From NCBI GenBank assembly GCA_001512545.1, contig LFSI01000004.1:31182-69821 (forward strand): a stretch of DNA of 38,640 nucleotides. The letters are read 5' to 3'. The first letter of the stretch is position 1. The number at the start of each line of letters is the position of its first letter. The DNA is from Clostridia bacterium DTU065 (GTDB lineage: Bacteria > Bacillota > DTU065). Below, in pieces: positions 14,734-23,542 of this stretch. The position numbers and the translations under genes were made by a program. The notes under the pieces were generated by a model. It did no database searches. It saw only the letters and a program-made list of their open reading frames with translations, and was not told the DNA's origin.

Positions 14734-15624
14734 ATGCTGGACCACAGATTGCAGACGTTTCTTACTCTCTGCGAAACGGGAAACTACACAAAAACAGCCG
14801 AGATCCTCAACATGACTCAGCCTGCAGTTTCGCAGCACATTCGCTACCTGGAAAACCACTACCAGGTGGTGTTGGTCTCCGGTAAGGGGAAGCACTTTGC
14901 CCTCACAGAAGAAGGCAAAGCGCTGCGGGAGTATGCCAAAACGCTAAGTGCGAATTCTGAACGTATCATGTTTTTGCTTCACCGAATTAAAGATCAGACA
15001 AAACCTATGAACTTCGGCGCAACCCTCACCATTGGAGAGTACATGATGCCGCCTATTATAACCCGACTGCTGCAAGAAGAACCGGAAATCAGTGTTTCCA
15101 TGTACGTTGAAAACACCGATATCCTCCTGCACATGCTTTGGGAGGGGAAAATCGACTTTGCCCTCTTAGAGGGACACTTCAACCACAGCCAATTTGAGTA
15201 CAAAGTGATTTCTCAGGAGAGGTTCGTAGGTGTGTGTTCACCTCAAAATCCCATTGCTTCTCGCAACAATGACATACGGGAGCTCCTGGATCAGACCCTT
15301 ATACTTAGAGAGCCTGGCAGCGGATCCCGTGACATACTTGAACAAGCGCTCTACAATCAAAACCTCAGCACAGATGACTTCAGACACACCATCGAAGTAG
15401 GCAACCTCAACGTTATCAAGGACCTCTGCCACCACAATATGGGCATCAGTTTTTTGTACTGGGAAGCAGTAAAAAGGGAGATATCACACGGATATCTCCA
15501 GACAATACCAATGCCGGATTTTGAGATCACCCATCCGTTCAGTTTTGTATATCTTAAAAACTCTCCTGACCGGTCGAGCATCGAGTACTGGTTCAACAAA
15601 ATCATGTCTCTGAGGTTAGGCTGA
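14734..15624 (+). CDS. LysR-family transcriptional regulator
   Basis: A 296-residue LysR protein. The winged helix-turn-helix is at about 1-60 ('FLTLCETGNYTKTAEILN', MTQPAVSQHIRYLE), followed by the two-lobed effector domain from about 90, with the 'MNFGATLTIGEYMMPPII' start and 'ILREPGSGSRDILEQAL' in the hinge region. The CysL/YeiE-like branch has this GSGSR signature and often governs sulfur-compound exporters; the divergent UPF0324 gene fits this. The ATG at 14734 follows a perfect AAGGAGG by 6-7 bases. The effector may be sulfite, sulfate or a sulfonate, by analogy only. Confidence 0.9.
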   Translation: MLDHRLQTFLTLCETGNYTKTAEILNMTQPAVSQHIRYLENHYQVVLVSGKGKHFALTEEGKALREYAKTLSANSERIMFLLHRIKDQTKPMNFGATLTIGEYMMPPIITRLLQEEPEISVSMYVENTDILLHMLWEGKIDFALLEGHFNHSQFEYKVISQERFVGVCSPQNPIASRNNDIRELLDQTLILREPGSGSRDILEQALYNQNLSTDDFRHTIEVGNLNVIKDLCHHNMGISFLYWEAVKREISHGYLQTIPMPDFEITHPFSFVYLKNSPDRSSIEYWFNKIMSLRLG

Positions 15625-15653
15625 AAGTACTTTGCCAGAGCTCCAGAGAGGCA

Positions 15654-16022
15654 TCAGGTTTTGATGGTGTACCCGTTTTGCTCGAGGATACTGATCGCTT
15701 TTGGGAAGACTCCCTCTTTGGTCAAAATATAATCGGTGTTGTATGTTGATACTGCAAAAATCGGGATGCCGTTTTCAGCTAGGAGACCGGCGATCTTGGC
15801 CAATACGCCCACCAGCGCAAAATCCAGTTCGCCTTCGATTCTGAAAGCTTTCCAGCCGTGATCGCATTTTAACGCATCTTTTGGCACCGAGTTTGTACTG
15901 CAGACCAGGGAAATCTCTTCATCAGTCCTGGCTGCAAAAGAAAACTCGTCGGTTAACACTGCTTGCGACAACTCTTTAAGCTTGCATATGGAAAATCTCT
16001 GGTCAATGACTCTAAGCTCCAC
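15654..16022 (-). CDS. ACT-domain protein (CASTOR/ACT_7-like)
   Basis: A 122-residue protein ending in a typical tandem-ACT half: 'WKAFRIEGELDFALVGVLAKIAGLLAENGIPIFAVSTYNTDYIL', read in overlapping parts, which is the amino-acid-binding ACT pattern of the CASTOR-like family. The N-terminal half (residues 1-60) is the less conserved first ACT lobe. These proteins are presumed to bind amino acids and act as sensors. The GTG at 16022 follows GAGGTG by 7 bases. It converges with the lysR gene, 29 bp apart, with no clear terminator between them. Function beyond ligand binding is unknown. Confidence 0.8.
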   Translation of the reverse strand: MELRVIDQRFSICKLKELSQAVLTDEFSFAARTDEEISLVCSTNSVPKDALKCDHGWKAFRIEGELDFALVGVLAKIAGLLAENGIPIFAVSTYNTDYILTKEGVFPKAISILEQNGYTIKT

Positions 16023-16169
16023 CCTACACCACCTCAGTAAATGGTTTCTAGCTCTTCTCTAAACTGACGTTTACTTTCAGCACCGCTTTCTTTCGGTCTC
16101 TCACAAGCGGAAAGGCTTCTCTACTCCTACCACCTGGCTGTGAGACCAGGACCAAGCTCGCCACAACTA

Positions 16170-16206
16170 GTAAAAACTCTCCCGGCAAAGCCAGGAGAGT
16201 TTTTCT
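16170..16206. terminator. Terminator after DUF2200 gene
   Basis: The 10-bp perfect stem AAAACTCTCC / GGAGAGTTTT (16173-16182, 16194-16203) has Ts on either side, so it works for the minus-strand DUF2200 gene and possibly in the other direction. Confidence 0.85.
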
Positions 16207-16227
16207 TCTGTTAAGCACTTTCTGGCG

Positions 16228-16578
16228 TTAACTCCGGAGGATCTTCTCCATAGGTTTGCCTTTCGCCAGTTCATCAACTAGCTTATCCAGCCACCTGATC
16301 TTCTGCAGCAGAGGGTCTTCGATCTCCTCAACGCGGTACCCGCAAATCACCCCTTTAATCTTTTCTGCATTGGGGTTCATCTGCGGAGCTTCGTTGAAAA
16401 ACGTCTCGCAGGTCACGTTTTTTTCAAGCTGGGCTTGCAGACCTTCTTCATCGTATCCGGTGAGCCAAAAGATTACAGTATCGACTTCTGCTTTCGTGCG
16501 TCCCTTGCGCTCTGCTTTTTGAACAAGCAGAGGATAGACTTTAGCAAAAGCCATGTTAAAGATGCGTTCATTTGCCAT
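16228..16578 (-). CDS. DUF2200 protein
   Basis: A 116-residue soluble protein matching DUF2200: it begins '[20 protein letters not shown]', then '[16 protein letters not shown]', and has '[20 protein letters not shown]' near the end. The family is widespread in Firmicutes and other bacteria and has no established function. The ATG at 16578 is preceded by GAAGGGA at about 11 bases, a little far. It is transcribed alone, with a strong terminator behind it. Confidence 0.85.
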   Translation of the reverse strand: MANERIFNMAFAKVYPLLVQKAERKGRTKAEVDTVIFWLTGYDEEGLQAQLEKNVTCETFFNEAPQMNPNAEKIKGVICGYRVEEIEDPLLQKIRWLDKLVDELAKGKPMEKILRS

Positions 16579-16657
16579 GAAGTACCATTTCCCTTCGTAC
16601 GATTTCGTGTTTATATTGTGCTTCAGATGTTGTTTTAACTAGACCAAAAGTTTTACT

Positions 16658-16930
16658 TCAGCTCTCCAGTTCTTTGTAATACACATATCCCAAGAGTAGT
16701 AATCCCAAACCGCCCAGTCCAAAACCAATGCCGCCAAAAACGGTCCAACTGAGACACGTTTTGTCACGTATGTAGTTGTATTTATTTGTGTCCATGACCC
16801 CGCCTTGTGCTCTCAAAGCAGAACTTGCGGCTTTGTTTCCTAAGCTTGTGGCATTGAGTAAAACAGCCACTCCTACTAGAACACAGACCAAAAGCACTAT
16901 AAGTCCGATTTTTCTTACTTTCCCACGCAT
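16658..16930 (-). CDS. Small two-helix membrane protein, unknown
   Basis: A 90-residue protein with hydrophobic helices at about 8-26 and 63-83 around a polar loop of about 35 residues. The charged N-terminus (MRGKVRKIG) suggests an N-in, C-in hairpin topology. I do not recognise a family. Two adjacent ATGs are possible; the second (16930) is 7 bases after AGGAGG and is preferred over the first (16933), which is only 4. A ribosome site this good supports a real gene. Confidence 0.6.
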   Translation of the reverse strand: MRGKVRKIGLIVLLVCVLVGVAVLLNATSLGNKAASSALRAQGGVMDTNKYNYIRDKTCLSWTVFGGIGFGLGGLGLLLLGYVYYKELES

Positions 16931-16943
16931 CATGATTCCTCCT

Positions 16944-17478
16944 CGCTTGTGCCCTTAACAAACGCTTCAGGCCATATAGATACCGGCTAAGCCTAGCCTA
17001 TCGCCAAAAGAGATACGGTTTAAAACCGCTTGTTAGATCCCTCGCTGACTTACCATTGCCAACAGGTATCCTGCAGAGGTTTGACCGAAAACCCTCAGCT
17101 AAGCAGCGAATTTCGGCTGACAAAAAAGATTTTATGCACTTGCGTTAAAAAACCTTTCTCTTTTTTCAAAAAAACCAGGGAACAGCCAACCGTCAGGTTG
17201 ATTAGAGTCGGAATTGCGAAAAACCGAAGTATCAAAGGTTTTCCCGCACGTATAAACTGTTCAACAGTCCAGCTACGCTAAGTAGTGTTAGTAGTTTTTA
17301 GTAACAAAAATGACAAGGAGAATCCCACAGAGTAGTGCAGATATGCGTATTTTCCAAAAAGTTGGCAATTGCTACGGTATGTTTGGCATATTCAATCTTT
17401 TTCATTCATCCGAGAAGGAGTTTTTGCCGACCTTCCTAATATTGGCACTAGATATATATATATAAACGAGGTGATGTT
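16944..17478. other. Long non-coding stretch upstream of the sugar-binding protein
   Basis: About 530 bases with no convincing gene on either strand. It holds A/T-rich runs near 17140-17175, a small stem CAACC/GGTTG (about 17179-17191), and the (AT)n run at 17451-17462 just ahead of the next gene. It probably contains the promoter and leader of that gene, which I could not place. Confidence 0.4.
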
Positions 17479-18765
17479 ATGCGGAAAAAACTACTTCTCC
17501 TGGCCCTTGTCCTTCTTCTTTCTATCGCCAGTTCGGCTGTTAAAATTGAGGTCTGGATTGTAGGATGGAGCAACGAACACGAGAGAACTGCGGAAAATCT
17601 CATCGATCGGGAGTTTACGCCAATTACTGGTATCGAAGTCGACATCTTGCCACTAGGATGGGGAGATGGTGACAAAGTCATTTTGGCCATCATTTCCGGC
17701 GATGCCCCCGATATTATCACATCCAACGTTGTTGAGCTCGGAATCCGGGGTTCGCTCCTTGATCTCAAGAAGACCTTCGGTGAAGAGTACGATTGGCTGG
17801 AGGCACAACTTTTCCCGGCTATCACCAAGCAAGTACACTTTGAAGGCACCAGGTTCGGCTTACCTCAGAACGTCAGCGTTATGAATGCCTGCTATCGCAC
17901 AGACATTCTTGCGGAGATGGGCATGGAAATCCCCGAAACATGGGACGATGTCCGCGCAATGCTGCCCAAACTGCAGGCAAACGGTAGGGACGCAGGCTTT
18001 TTCTACGGAAGTCCCTCTTCCAACGCTATTTGGGGTGCCTACACGCTTATAACCCAGCACGGCGGAAACTTCTTCATGCCAGACGGCTTTACTTCCGCAA
18101 TGGACTTGCCCGAATCCATTAGGGGCTTCGTCGAGTACATCGAACTCTACACAAAACACAATATGCCAAAAGCAGGCGCCGGAATGACCCAGTTCAGAAC
18201 TGGCGAGTGGGTAATGTTCATTGAGGGATACTGGACCTACTCCAACCTGGTAGCAAGTGCACCAGAGATTGAGGGCAGATGGGCTCCAGGACTTATCCCC
18301 GGTACCAAACGACCGGATGGCACCATCAACCATGGCACCTTTACCGGCGGTACGAACTTCGGTATCCCCTCGACCACCAAAAACTACAAAGAAGCCTGGG
18401 AGTTCATGAAGTGGTTCCTTTCTGCAGAAGTTCAGGCTAAGTTTGTTAATGAACTGAGAGCCAGAACCCCTGGAGCTCTGATGGTACCTAGTGCACCAGA
18501 AGCCCTCCACAATCTGGACACACTCCCAGAAGCCATCGCTATGGCCATTCACGATCAAATCAACGAATCTGTAGCGGTTCCTTATGCACCTACTCAGAGC
18601 GTCCACTACCGCTACGTAGAGTTTGCCATTCAGAAATGTATCCAGCAGGGAGCAGATCCTGAAACAGAAGCCAAACTTGCTGCTCAAGAAATGAACAGAG
18701 AAATGGAAACCAGAAAGATCGAGTACAAGCGCTTCATCGATCAGTTGGCAAAATCAAGCAAATAG
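17479..18765 (+). CDS. ABC transporter extracellular solute-binding protein, family 1 (sugar type)
   Basis: A 428-residue family 1 binding protein: Sec signal at 1-20 (a basic MRKK, a leucine-rich core, then SIASSA before V21), then the two-lobed fold. Motifs include EVWIVGW at the start, 'VILAIISGDAPDIITSNV', 'FGLPQNVSVMNACYRTDIL', ETWDD, 'TGEWVMFIEGYWTYSNLV' and 'NYKEAWEFMKWFLSAEVQAKF'. The signal has no lipobox cysteine, so the protein should be released or periplasmic rather than a lipoprotein. No permease or ATPase genes lie nearby, and a terminator follows immediately, so it is an orphan. The substrate is probably a sugar or oligosaccharide. The ATG at 17479 follows GAGGTG by a few bases. 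Confidence 0.9.
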   Translation: MRKKLLLLALVLLLSIASSAVKIEVWIVGWSNEHERTAENLIDREFTPITGIEVDILPLGWGDGDKVILAIISGDAPDIITSNVVELGIRGSLLDLKKTFGEEYDWLEAQLFPAITKQVHFEGTRFGLPQNVSVMNACYRTDILAEMGMEIPETWDDVRAMLPKLQANGRDAGFFYGSPSSNAIWGAYTLITQHGGNFFMPDGFTSAMDLPESIRGFVEYIELYTKHNMPKAGAGMTQFRTGEWVMFIEGYWTYSNLVASAPEIEGRWAPGLIPGTKRPDGTINHGTFTGGTNFGIPSTTKNYKEAWEFMKWFLSAEVQAKFVNELRARTPGALMVPSAPEALHNLDTLPEAIAMAIHDQINESVAVPYAPTQSVHYRYVEFAIQKCIQQGADPETEAKLAAQEMNREMETRKIEYKRFIDQLAKSSK

Positions 18766-18779
18766 CTCAAGTCAAATGA

Positions 18780-18830
18780 AAGGCTGCCAAGCAGTAAGGC
18801 CTAAAGTCCTGCTGCAGGCAGCCTTTTTTG
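18780..18830 (+). terminator. Terminator after the binding-protein gene
   Basis: The stem AGGCTGCC / GGCAGCCT (18781-18788, 18817-18824) is followed by six T. Confidence 0.85.
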
Positions 18831-19120
18831 TCACGACTTTTAGACTTGGCTGTTTGAGGTTACGTTTTTAATGTTGTGTTGTCCTGCGGCCCCAGAAAGC
18901 CGCTTGTTAGAACGCAGACGCCATTTTGTCAGTTTCTTTACCGGTCGTAAGATCTGGTAGCCCAATCCCTAAGTGCAGTGGCGCTCATAGTCCTGACAAG
19001 CTTCCTCTTTCCATTCGAAAATTAAATCATATCTTGAAGTCGTGAAAGAGGCTCAAACCCTATAGACGTAGCGGAAACCAGGTATTGTAGAAGTGTCCAA
19101 AAAGACTTGCTAGAACCTGC
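18831..19120. other. Intergenic region without recognisable gene
   Basis: I see no coding signal, strong hairpin or known RNA here. No clear terminator for the minus-strand ArsC-like gene was found either. Confidence 0.35.
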
Positions 19121-19477
19121 CTATTTGACCTCCAGGGCTTCTTTCCACTGAGGTTCATTGAAACCTACCAAAACAAACTGGTCGCCAACAAGGATCGGCC
19201 GCTTGACCAGCATGCCGTCAGATGCCAAAAGATTGTACTGTTCCTCCTCAGTCATTTCAGGCAGCCTATCTTTAAGCTGCAGATCTCTGTACAGCATTCC
19301 GCTGGTGTTAAACAGCTTCCGTAGGGGCAACCCGCTTTGCTTGTGCCAAGCTCTGATCTCGTCTACGGTAGGGTTGTCTTCTTTAATGTGCCTTTCCTCA
19401 AACTCTATACCGTTTGCCTGCAGCCACTTCTTTGCCTTTTGGCAAGTGGTGCACTTGGGGTAGCATACAAATACCAT
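19121..19477 (-). CDS. ArsC/Spx-family thioredoxin-fold protein
   Basis: A 118-residue protein with the N-terminal redox motif C9-T-T-C12 in CYPKCTTCQKAKKWL, ERHIKEDNP, 'LRKLFNTSGMLYRDLQLKDRL', and 'DGMLVKRPILVGDQFVLVGF'. This is the layout of the Spx/YffB/ArsC superfamily. Spx proteins bind RNA polymerase under disulfide stress; arsenate reductases use a single catalytic cysteine. The C-x2-C pair and the absence of arsenic genes favour a Spx/MgsR-like or generic reductase role over arsenate reduction. The longer upstream reading is unlikely; ATG at 19477 has AAGGAG 8 bases before it. Confidence 0.85.
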   Translation of the reverse strand: MVFVCYPKCTTCQKAKKWLQANGIEFEERHIKEDNPTVDEIRAWHKQSGLPLRKLFNTSGMLYRDLQLKDRLPEMTEEEQYNLLASDGMLVKRPILVGDQFVLVGFNEPQWKEALEVK

Positions 19478-19631
19478 TAACGCATCTCCTTCCTCAAATC
19501 CCTTGCTAGTGTTTAGCTCCCATTGACATCGTAGAATCCTCTTACCCAGCAGGAGCTCTGTGCCTGCTAAAAGCTCCTCAGGCTTCTTAGGGAATCTGTA
19601 CAGAAAACTCCAGTTCCTCGATCTCTGTACT

Positions 19632-19838
19632 CTACTCAAACACGAAAATCTCCTCAATAGGGGCGTTCACCGCCCGAGAAATGTCAATAGCCAGTTTCAA
19701 CGATGGGTTATATCTTCCAGCTTCCAACCTCACAATGGTTTCCCTCCTGACCCTTACCTTGTGGGCGAGTTCGTCCTGGGTTAGCCCTGCGAGCTGGCGA
19801 TATTTCTTCAGATTGCACGTAAACTTTTGGATAAGCAT
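19632..19838 (-). CDS. Small XRE-family DNA-binding protein
   Basis: A 68-residue single Cro/C1 helix-turn-helix: 'LKKYRQLAGLTQDELAHKV', RRETIVRLEAGRYNPSLKLA and AVNAPIEEIFVFE, the usual YgzD-type compact repressor. It starts 7 bp after the stop of the DUF3796 gene; AGGAG lies only 2 bases before the ATG at 19838, so translation is probably coupled to the upstream gene, or the real start is slightly further in. The pair is a common Firmicutes module in which the XRE protein represses its own operon. The 36-bp inverted repeat upstream of the pair is the likely operator. Confidence 0.85.
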   Translation of the reverse strand: MLIQKFTCNLKKYRQLAGLTQDELAHKVRVRRETIVRLEAGRYNPSLKLAIDISRAVNAPIEEIFVFE

Positions 19839-19845
19839 CACTCCT

Positions 19846-20217
19846 TTAGTGCTTATCGTAGTGCCAGAACAAAAAGGCGTAACCGATCAATGCAGCTGAC
19901 CAGCCCAAAGCACAAGCTATGATGATCATTTCCTTAGTGACAAAAGAAAAGCCGGCAAAAAAGCCGATGAGAAACAGAGCAACCACCGCAACTCTGAACA
20001 CCTTCAGTTTTGCCTTTTGGTTGTTTTCCATGTAACGCTCATCAGGCATTTCATCTGCCATTTTCCCGATGAAGTAGTATGCGAAAAAGCTGAAGTAGCT
20101 GAAACTGAACAGCCATAAAGCATAACCAGTCCTGAAGTAGGTAAAGCCTAGAAAGCCCAAAAAGCCTAAAGGCCAAAGGAACTTCGAAAGCCTGATAGGC
20201 CTCGCTCCAGTCTTCAT
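19846..20217 (-). CDS. DUF3796-like membrane protein
   Basis: A 123-residue membrane protein beginning 'MKTGARPIRLSKFLWPLGFL', with about four hydrophobic segments (13-28, 33-50, 79-95, 98-116). It resembles DUF3796 proteins, which are regularly paired with a small XRE regulator as here. The function is unknown; a membrane partner that controls the regulator is a plausible inference. The ATG at 20217 follows GGAGGT by 7 bases. The upstream extension is unlikely because it would run into the inverted repeat. Confidence 0.8.
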   Translation of the reverse strand: MKTGARPIRLSKFLWPLGFLGFLGFTYFRTGYALWLFSFSYFSFFAYYFIGKMADEMPDERYMENNQKAKLKVFRVAVVALFLIGFFAGFSFVTKEMIIIACALGWSAALIGYAFLFWHYDKH

Positions 20218-20235
20218 TAGTCCGACCTCCAAAAC

Positions 20236-20271
20236 GTGATATATTTGTATCATTTGTTACAAATATATCAC
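20236..20271. promoter_or_regulatory. 36-bp inverted repeat, operator of the DUF3796-XRE operon
   Basis: The arms GTGATATATTTGTA (20236-20249) and TACAAATATATCAC (20258-20271) are perfect complements with an 8-base spacer. The element starts 19 bp upstream of the DUF3796 start and overlaps the promoter region. Length and symmetry suggest binding of a dimer pair of the XRE protein. Confidence 0.75.
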
Positions 20272-20441
20272 ATCATCCGGTGCGCGTCAACTCTTGCAAG
20301 AGGTCTCTGCGTACTGAAACACATCGCTCCGAGGTCCGCCTGCAGGCTAGAAAAAGCGGCTTTGCTTCTCCGTACAGCAGGTTGGAAAAGAAAAGTGGAT
20401 GTGTAAAGAACCACATCCACAAATAGCTGCTGGCGGAACAG

Positions 20442-22019
20442 CTAAACAACGCTATGCCCAGGCCACTTTGCCGCCTCGATGCGGTTGCGACCGAGGGACT
20501 TAGCCTTGTACAGCTGTTTGTCGGCAAACTTCATCATCTCTTCGATGGTGACTCCCGATGCAGAGTTAAATGTTGCCACACCAAAGCTTACAGTAATAAG
20601 ATCGGAAACCTTAGACCCCTTGTGTTCTATAGCTAGCTCCATGACTTTCTCCTGAATCTCCTCTGCTTTCAAGACAGCATTGGCAAGATCTGTGTCAGGG
20701 AGAACGCAGGCAAATTCTTCTCCTCCGTATCGGGCTACTAGGTCATCTGGTCGTGTTACGCAATTTGCGAGTACGTTGGCAATCTGCTTGAGGCACTCAT
20801 CTCCCATCAAGTGGCCGTAGAGGTCGTTGTAAGCTTTGAAGTGGTCAACGTCCAAGAAGATGATGGACAGATGAGCGTTTTCTGCCTTCAGTCTGGAGAA
20901 CTCACTTTCCAAGAAGGTGTCAAAGCGCCTGCGATTAGAGATCCCGGTGAGACCGTCCCTGTTGCTCAGCTCTATAAGCTGGCGGTTTGCTTCTGCCAAT
21001 GCCATTTCCATTACCTTCCTTTCGTTAATGTCGGTGAGCATGGCGAAAGAACCTTCGAATCTGTTCGACTGTCCGAGAAGTGGTCTAGCGGAGATCAAAA
21101 ACCAGTGCTTCTTACCGCTTTTGGTTAGGAGGCCGCATTCATATACCGAGTCTCTCCCGCTTTTTCGCAGGGCTTCCTGTTCCCGGTAGATATCCTGATC
21201 CTCTTCGGCAAAAAAAGAGCTGTACGACCTGCCAAGCATTTCTTCAACCGTATACTCTAGCATCGACGCCATGTTCTTGTTGGCGAAAGTTATTCTGTAG
21301 TGTTCGTCAAACACCATAATACCCTCGATAGCGGTCTCGACGATCAATCGGAACCTATCTTCCGTTTCCTTGAGCGACTTCTGGATCTGCTGCATCTGCA
21401 AGTCGCTTCTTTCTTTGGAAAGCATGAGAAGGATAAATCCGCTGGCTAAAAAGACGCAAAAGCTGATGATCGGTATCATGCCGAGCAGGACATTGGCGCC
21501 ACTTAAGCCATATCCCGGAAAGAAGAACAGCATTGCGGCGTTAACTAAAAAAACCAGCCCTGTCAGAAGATATAGCACACCTAGAGGCACCTGTAGAGAG
21601 AACTTCCTGTCCGGTTTATGAACCAAAAACCCAAAAGGCAGGAAGTAAAAAATGCTCTGCAGCGAGAAAATCGCACTGCTCCTGAACGTCTCGCTAGCTA
21701 GTGCTATCAGTGCGCAGACGGCTATAATGGCCAAATCCACGACAGCATGCAACCACCTTTTGATTTTCTTGCCTGAGATAATAGCGATAGCCCATGTCTC
21801 ATGGGCACACCCCAGAATCAAGACCGTCTTTGCCAGAAGCATAAGCGGTCCGCCCATACCCAGATACAAGAGGAGAGAACCAGTGGCCTGAAGAAACTTT
21901 GCAGCAATCCAATACGGCACTTCCCGAGGATTTTCTCTATCGAACTTGAACCGCACAAGGAGAAGACCAAACAAGAAGGAACCAACCGTTAGCATTAGAA
22001 GTACTGTTCTTAAGTCCAT
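20442..22019 (-). CDS. Membrane diguanylate cyclase with PAS domain
   Basis: A 525-residue protein that would make cyclic di-GMP from GTP. The N-terminal 200 residues hold about seven hydrophobic helices, a PAS domain runs from about 218 to 335 ('FRLIVETAIEGIMVFDEHYR'), and a GGDEF domain from about 350 to 515. The catalytic motif is GGEEF (432-436), and the inhibitory site R423-P-D-D426 lies five residues before it, so product inhibition is expected. The ATG at 22019 has GAGAGG 6 bases upstream; the longer reading lacks this. No phosphodiesterase or PilZ gene lies near, so the output is unknown. The PAS domain and membrane part suggest a sensor at the envelope. Confidence 0.95.
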   Translation of the reverse strand: MDLRTVLLMLTVGSFLFGLLLVRFKFDRENPREVPYWIAAKFLQATGSLLLYLGMGGPLMLLAKTVLILGCAHETWAIAIISGKKIKRWLHAVVDLAIIAVCALIALASETFRSSAIFSLQSIFYFLPFGFLVHKPDRKFSLQVPLGVLYLLTGLVFLVNAAMLFFFPGYGLSGANVLLGMIPIISFCVFLASGFILLMLSKERSDLQMQQIQKSLKETEDRFRLIVETAIEGIMVFDEHYRITFANKNMASMLEYTVEEMLGRSYSSFFAEEDQDIYREQEALRKSGRDSVYECGLLTKSGKKHWFLISARPLLGQSNRFEGSFAMLTDINERKVMEMALAEANRQLIELSNRDGLTGISNRRRFDTFLESEFSRLKAENAHLSIIFLDVDHFKAYNDLYGHLMGDECLKQIANVLANCVTRPDDLVARYGGEEFACVLPDTDLANAVLKAEEIQEKVMELAIEHKGSKVSDLITVSFGVATFNSASGVTIEEMMKFADKQLYKAKSLGRNRIEAAKWPGHSVV

Positions 22020-22207
22020 TTGAAACCTCTCACCAAAGCACGTTTTAGTTTTTTTGTATGCTTCAAACAACAGCTGTAAATTTGTAAGCAATACCGTTCC
22101 TTGTAAATTCAATGTGAAGTGAGCAAATCCTCTGTAACTTGTGTTTTTTCGCCTAAATTGATAATCCTTTGACGAAAGCAGGTGAAGTAAGGCAGTAATC
22201 CCCCTCA

Positions 22208-22238
22208 CAAAAAAGGCCTGCTCTTGGCAGGCGTCTTT
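22208..22238 (-). terminator. Terminator after the methyltransferase gene
   Basis: GCCTGC / GCAGGC (22216-22221, 22227-22232) with a 5-base loop is followed on the minus strand by six T. The other strand has TTTTT too. Confidence 0.75.
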
Positions 22239-22270
22239 TTGCATAACTTAATGACTAACAGCGTCTTCTT

Positions 22271-23485
22271 TCAGTCCTTCTCGTGCGGTGCCCGTACGCA
22301 ACAGTTGCCGTCCACAAGCCCTTTTAGAGTCTCTCCCCCAACCACAAGACTGTACAGTGTGGGATTGAAGTTAAACTCTCGCATAACGTCTTCCACCTCT
22401 TGTAAAGCTTTCTCTCTTACCGAGTCAGAGGTGCTCTTTCTTTTCACCGCTCGGATTAGGATGTTTTTGGGAGTGTGCGCAAAATCGACAAACTCCAGAA
22501 GCTGGGTCTTGTAACCTGCGTACTCCAGGAGATTCGCCCTAATGGCATCTGTTGCCAGGGCCGAAAATCTTTCTTTAATGATGCCGTAGCGAGTAAAAAG
22601 GGACAGGTTGTCTGTGTGGATCTGTTTGTTCAGTTCATGCTGGCAGCAGGGAACCGAAAAGATCATTTCCGCGTCCCATTTGATTGCATTATACAGAGCA
22701 AAGTCAGTGGCTGTGTCGCAAGCATGGAGAGTGATAACCATGTCTACTGGGAGCGAAGCTTCAAACTGGCTGATATCTCCTACCTCAAACCTAAGCCCGG
22801 TGTACCCGTACTTCCTTGCAGCTGCATTGCACTTTTCGATGACATCTGCTTTGAGGTCGAGCCCGATGATAGTGGCTGGGATCTTCCTGATTTCCGTCAG
22901 ATAGTAGTACAGGATGAATGTCAGATATGATTTGCCGCAGCCAAAATCGATGATTTTGATGTCCTTGCCTTGAAAGGCCACTACCTCATCGTCGATGATT
23001 TCCAAGAAACGGTTGATCTGCTTGTACTTATCGTACATGGCTTTAACAACTCTTCCGTCAGGAGTAAGAACTCCCATATCCACCAGAGGTTCAACAGGCT
23101 TTCCTTCTTTGATTAAGTAGTTCTTCTCTCGGTTGTGCTTGGCATCTATTGATACCGGTGTTTGTTCTTTCAAGGCCTTTTTCTTGAAAGTGGATTGTCC
23201 TTTTTTCGACAGCAAAATCATATGCTCGAAGCGGTCTGACCACGCATTCAGCTGCTTGAACCCAGAAGCAAGCAGTTGATACACACGTTCTGCGACTTCT
23301 CCCTCACCAACATTCTCGTGAAAAACCTGAGTCTCTGTGAATTTAGCGATTTGGTAGTAAGTGCCTTTTTTTTCGGCACTGATCTTCTTGTACTCAAGCG
23401 ATTTCGCCGAAGGCTTGCTGATCACAACTTTCCTGATCTCATCGCTTTTAAACATGTTGAGGATCGCATCCAACAAGTTTTCCAT
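22271..23485 (-). CDS. Class I SAM-dependent methyltransferase (Methyltransf_32-like)
   Basis: A 404-residue protein. The SAM-binding motif I IIDFGCGKSYLTF is at about 178-190, then 'IIGLDLKADVIEKCNAAARK', 'LPVDMVITLHACDTATDFAL' and FSVPCCQHEL. The HACDTATD and PCCQHEL segments are typical of the Methyltransf_32 group that includes METTL25/RRNAD1/GSTCD-like proteins, whose members are thought to modify RNA. Residues 1-140 form an extra N-terminal domain of uncertain role. The ATG at 23485 follows AGGAG by 9 bases. It stands alone; target unknown. Confidence 0.85.
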   Translation of the reverse strand: MENLLDAILNMFKSDEIRKVVISKPSAKSLEYKKISAEKKGTYYQIAKFTETQVFHENVGEGEVAERVYQLLASGFKQLNAWSDRFEHMILLSKKGQSTFKKKALKEQTPVSIDAKHNREKNYLIKEGKPVEPLVDMGVLTPDGRVVKAMYDKYKQINRFLEIIDDEVVAFQGKDIKIIDFGCGKSYLTFILYYYLTEIRKIPATIIGLDLKADVIEKCNAAARKYGYTGLRFEVGDISQFEASLPVDMVITLHACDTATDFALYNAIKWDAEMIFSVPCCQHELNKQIHTDNLSLFTRYGIIKERFSALATDAIRANLLEYAGYKTQLLEFVDFAHTPKNILIRAVKRKSTSDSVREKALQEVEDVMREFNFNPTLYSLVVGGETLKGLVDGNCCVRAPHEKD

Positions 23486-23526
23486 GACCTTTTCTCCTAA
23501 CGTATTGATCTATGCACAAGAGACAG

Positions 23527-23542
23527 GAGCTCGAAAGAGCTC
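23527..23542. other. Short GAGCTC-GAAA-GAGCTC hairpin
   Basis: A 6-bp stem with a GAAA (plus) or TTTC (minus) loop, 42 bp upstream of the methyltransferase start. On the plus strand the loop is a GNRA tetraloop. No gene use is evident. Confidence 0.35.

Noticed and set aside
16050-16130. Possible coding remnant upstream of the ACT-domain gene (minus strand, AFPLVRDRKKAVLK)
   Set aside because: Only about 25 codons between stops and no recognisable family.
17860-18687. A 275-codon frame antisense to the sugar-binding protein
   Set aside because: A shadow of the well-supported gene on the other strand.
17026-18911. Repeated 12-mer CCGCTTGTTAGA (17026-17037 and 18900-18911) flanking the sugar-binding gene
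   Set aside because: Too short, only two copies, and the flanking sequence does not match, so it is probably chance.
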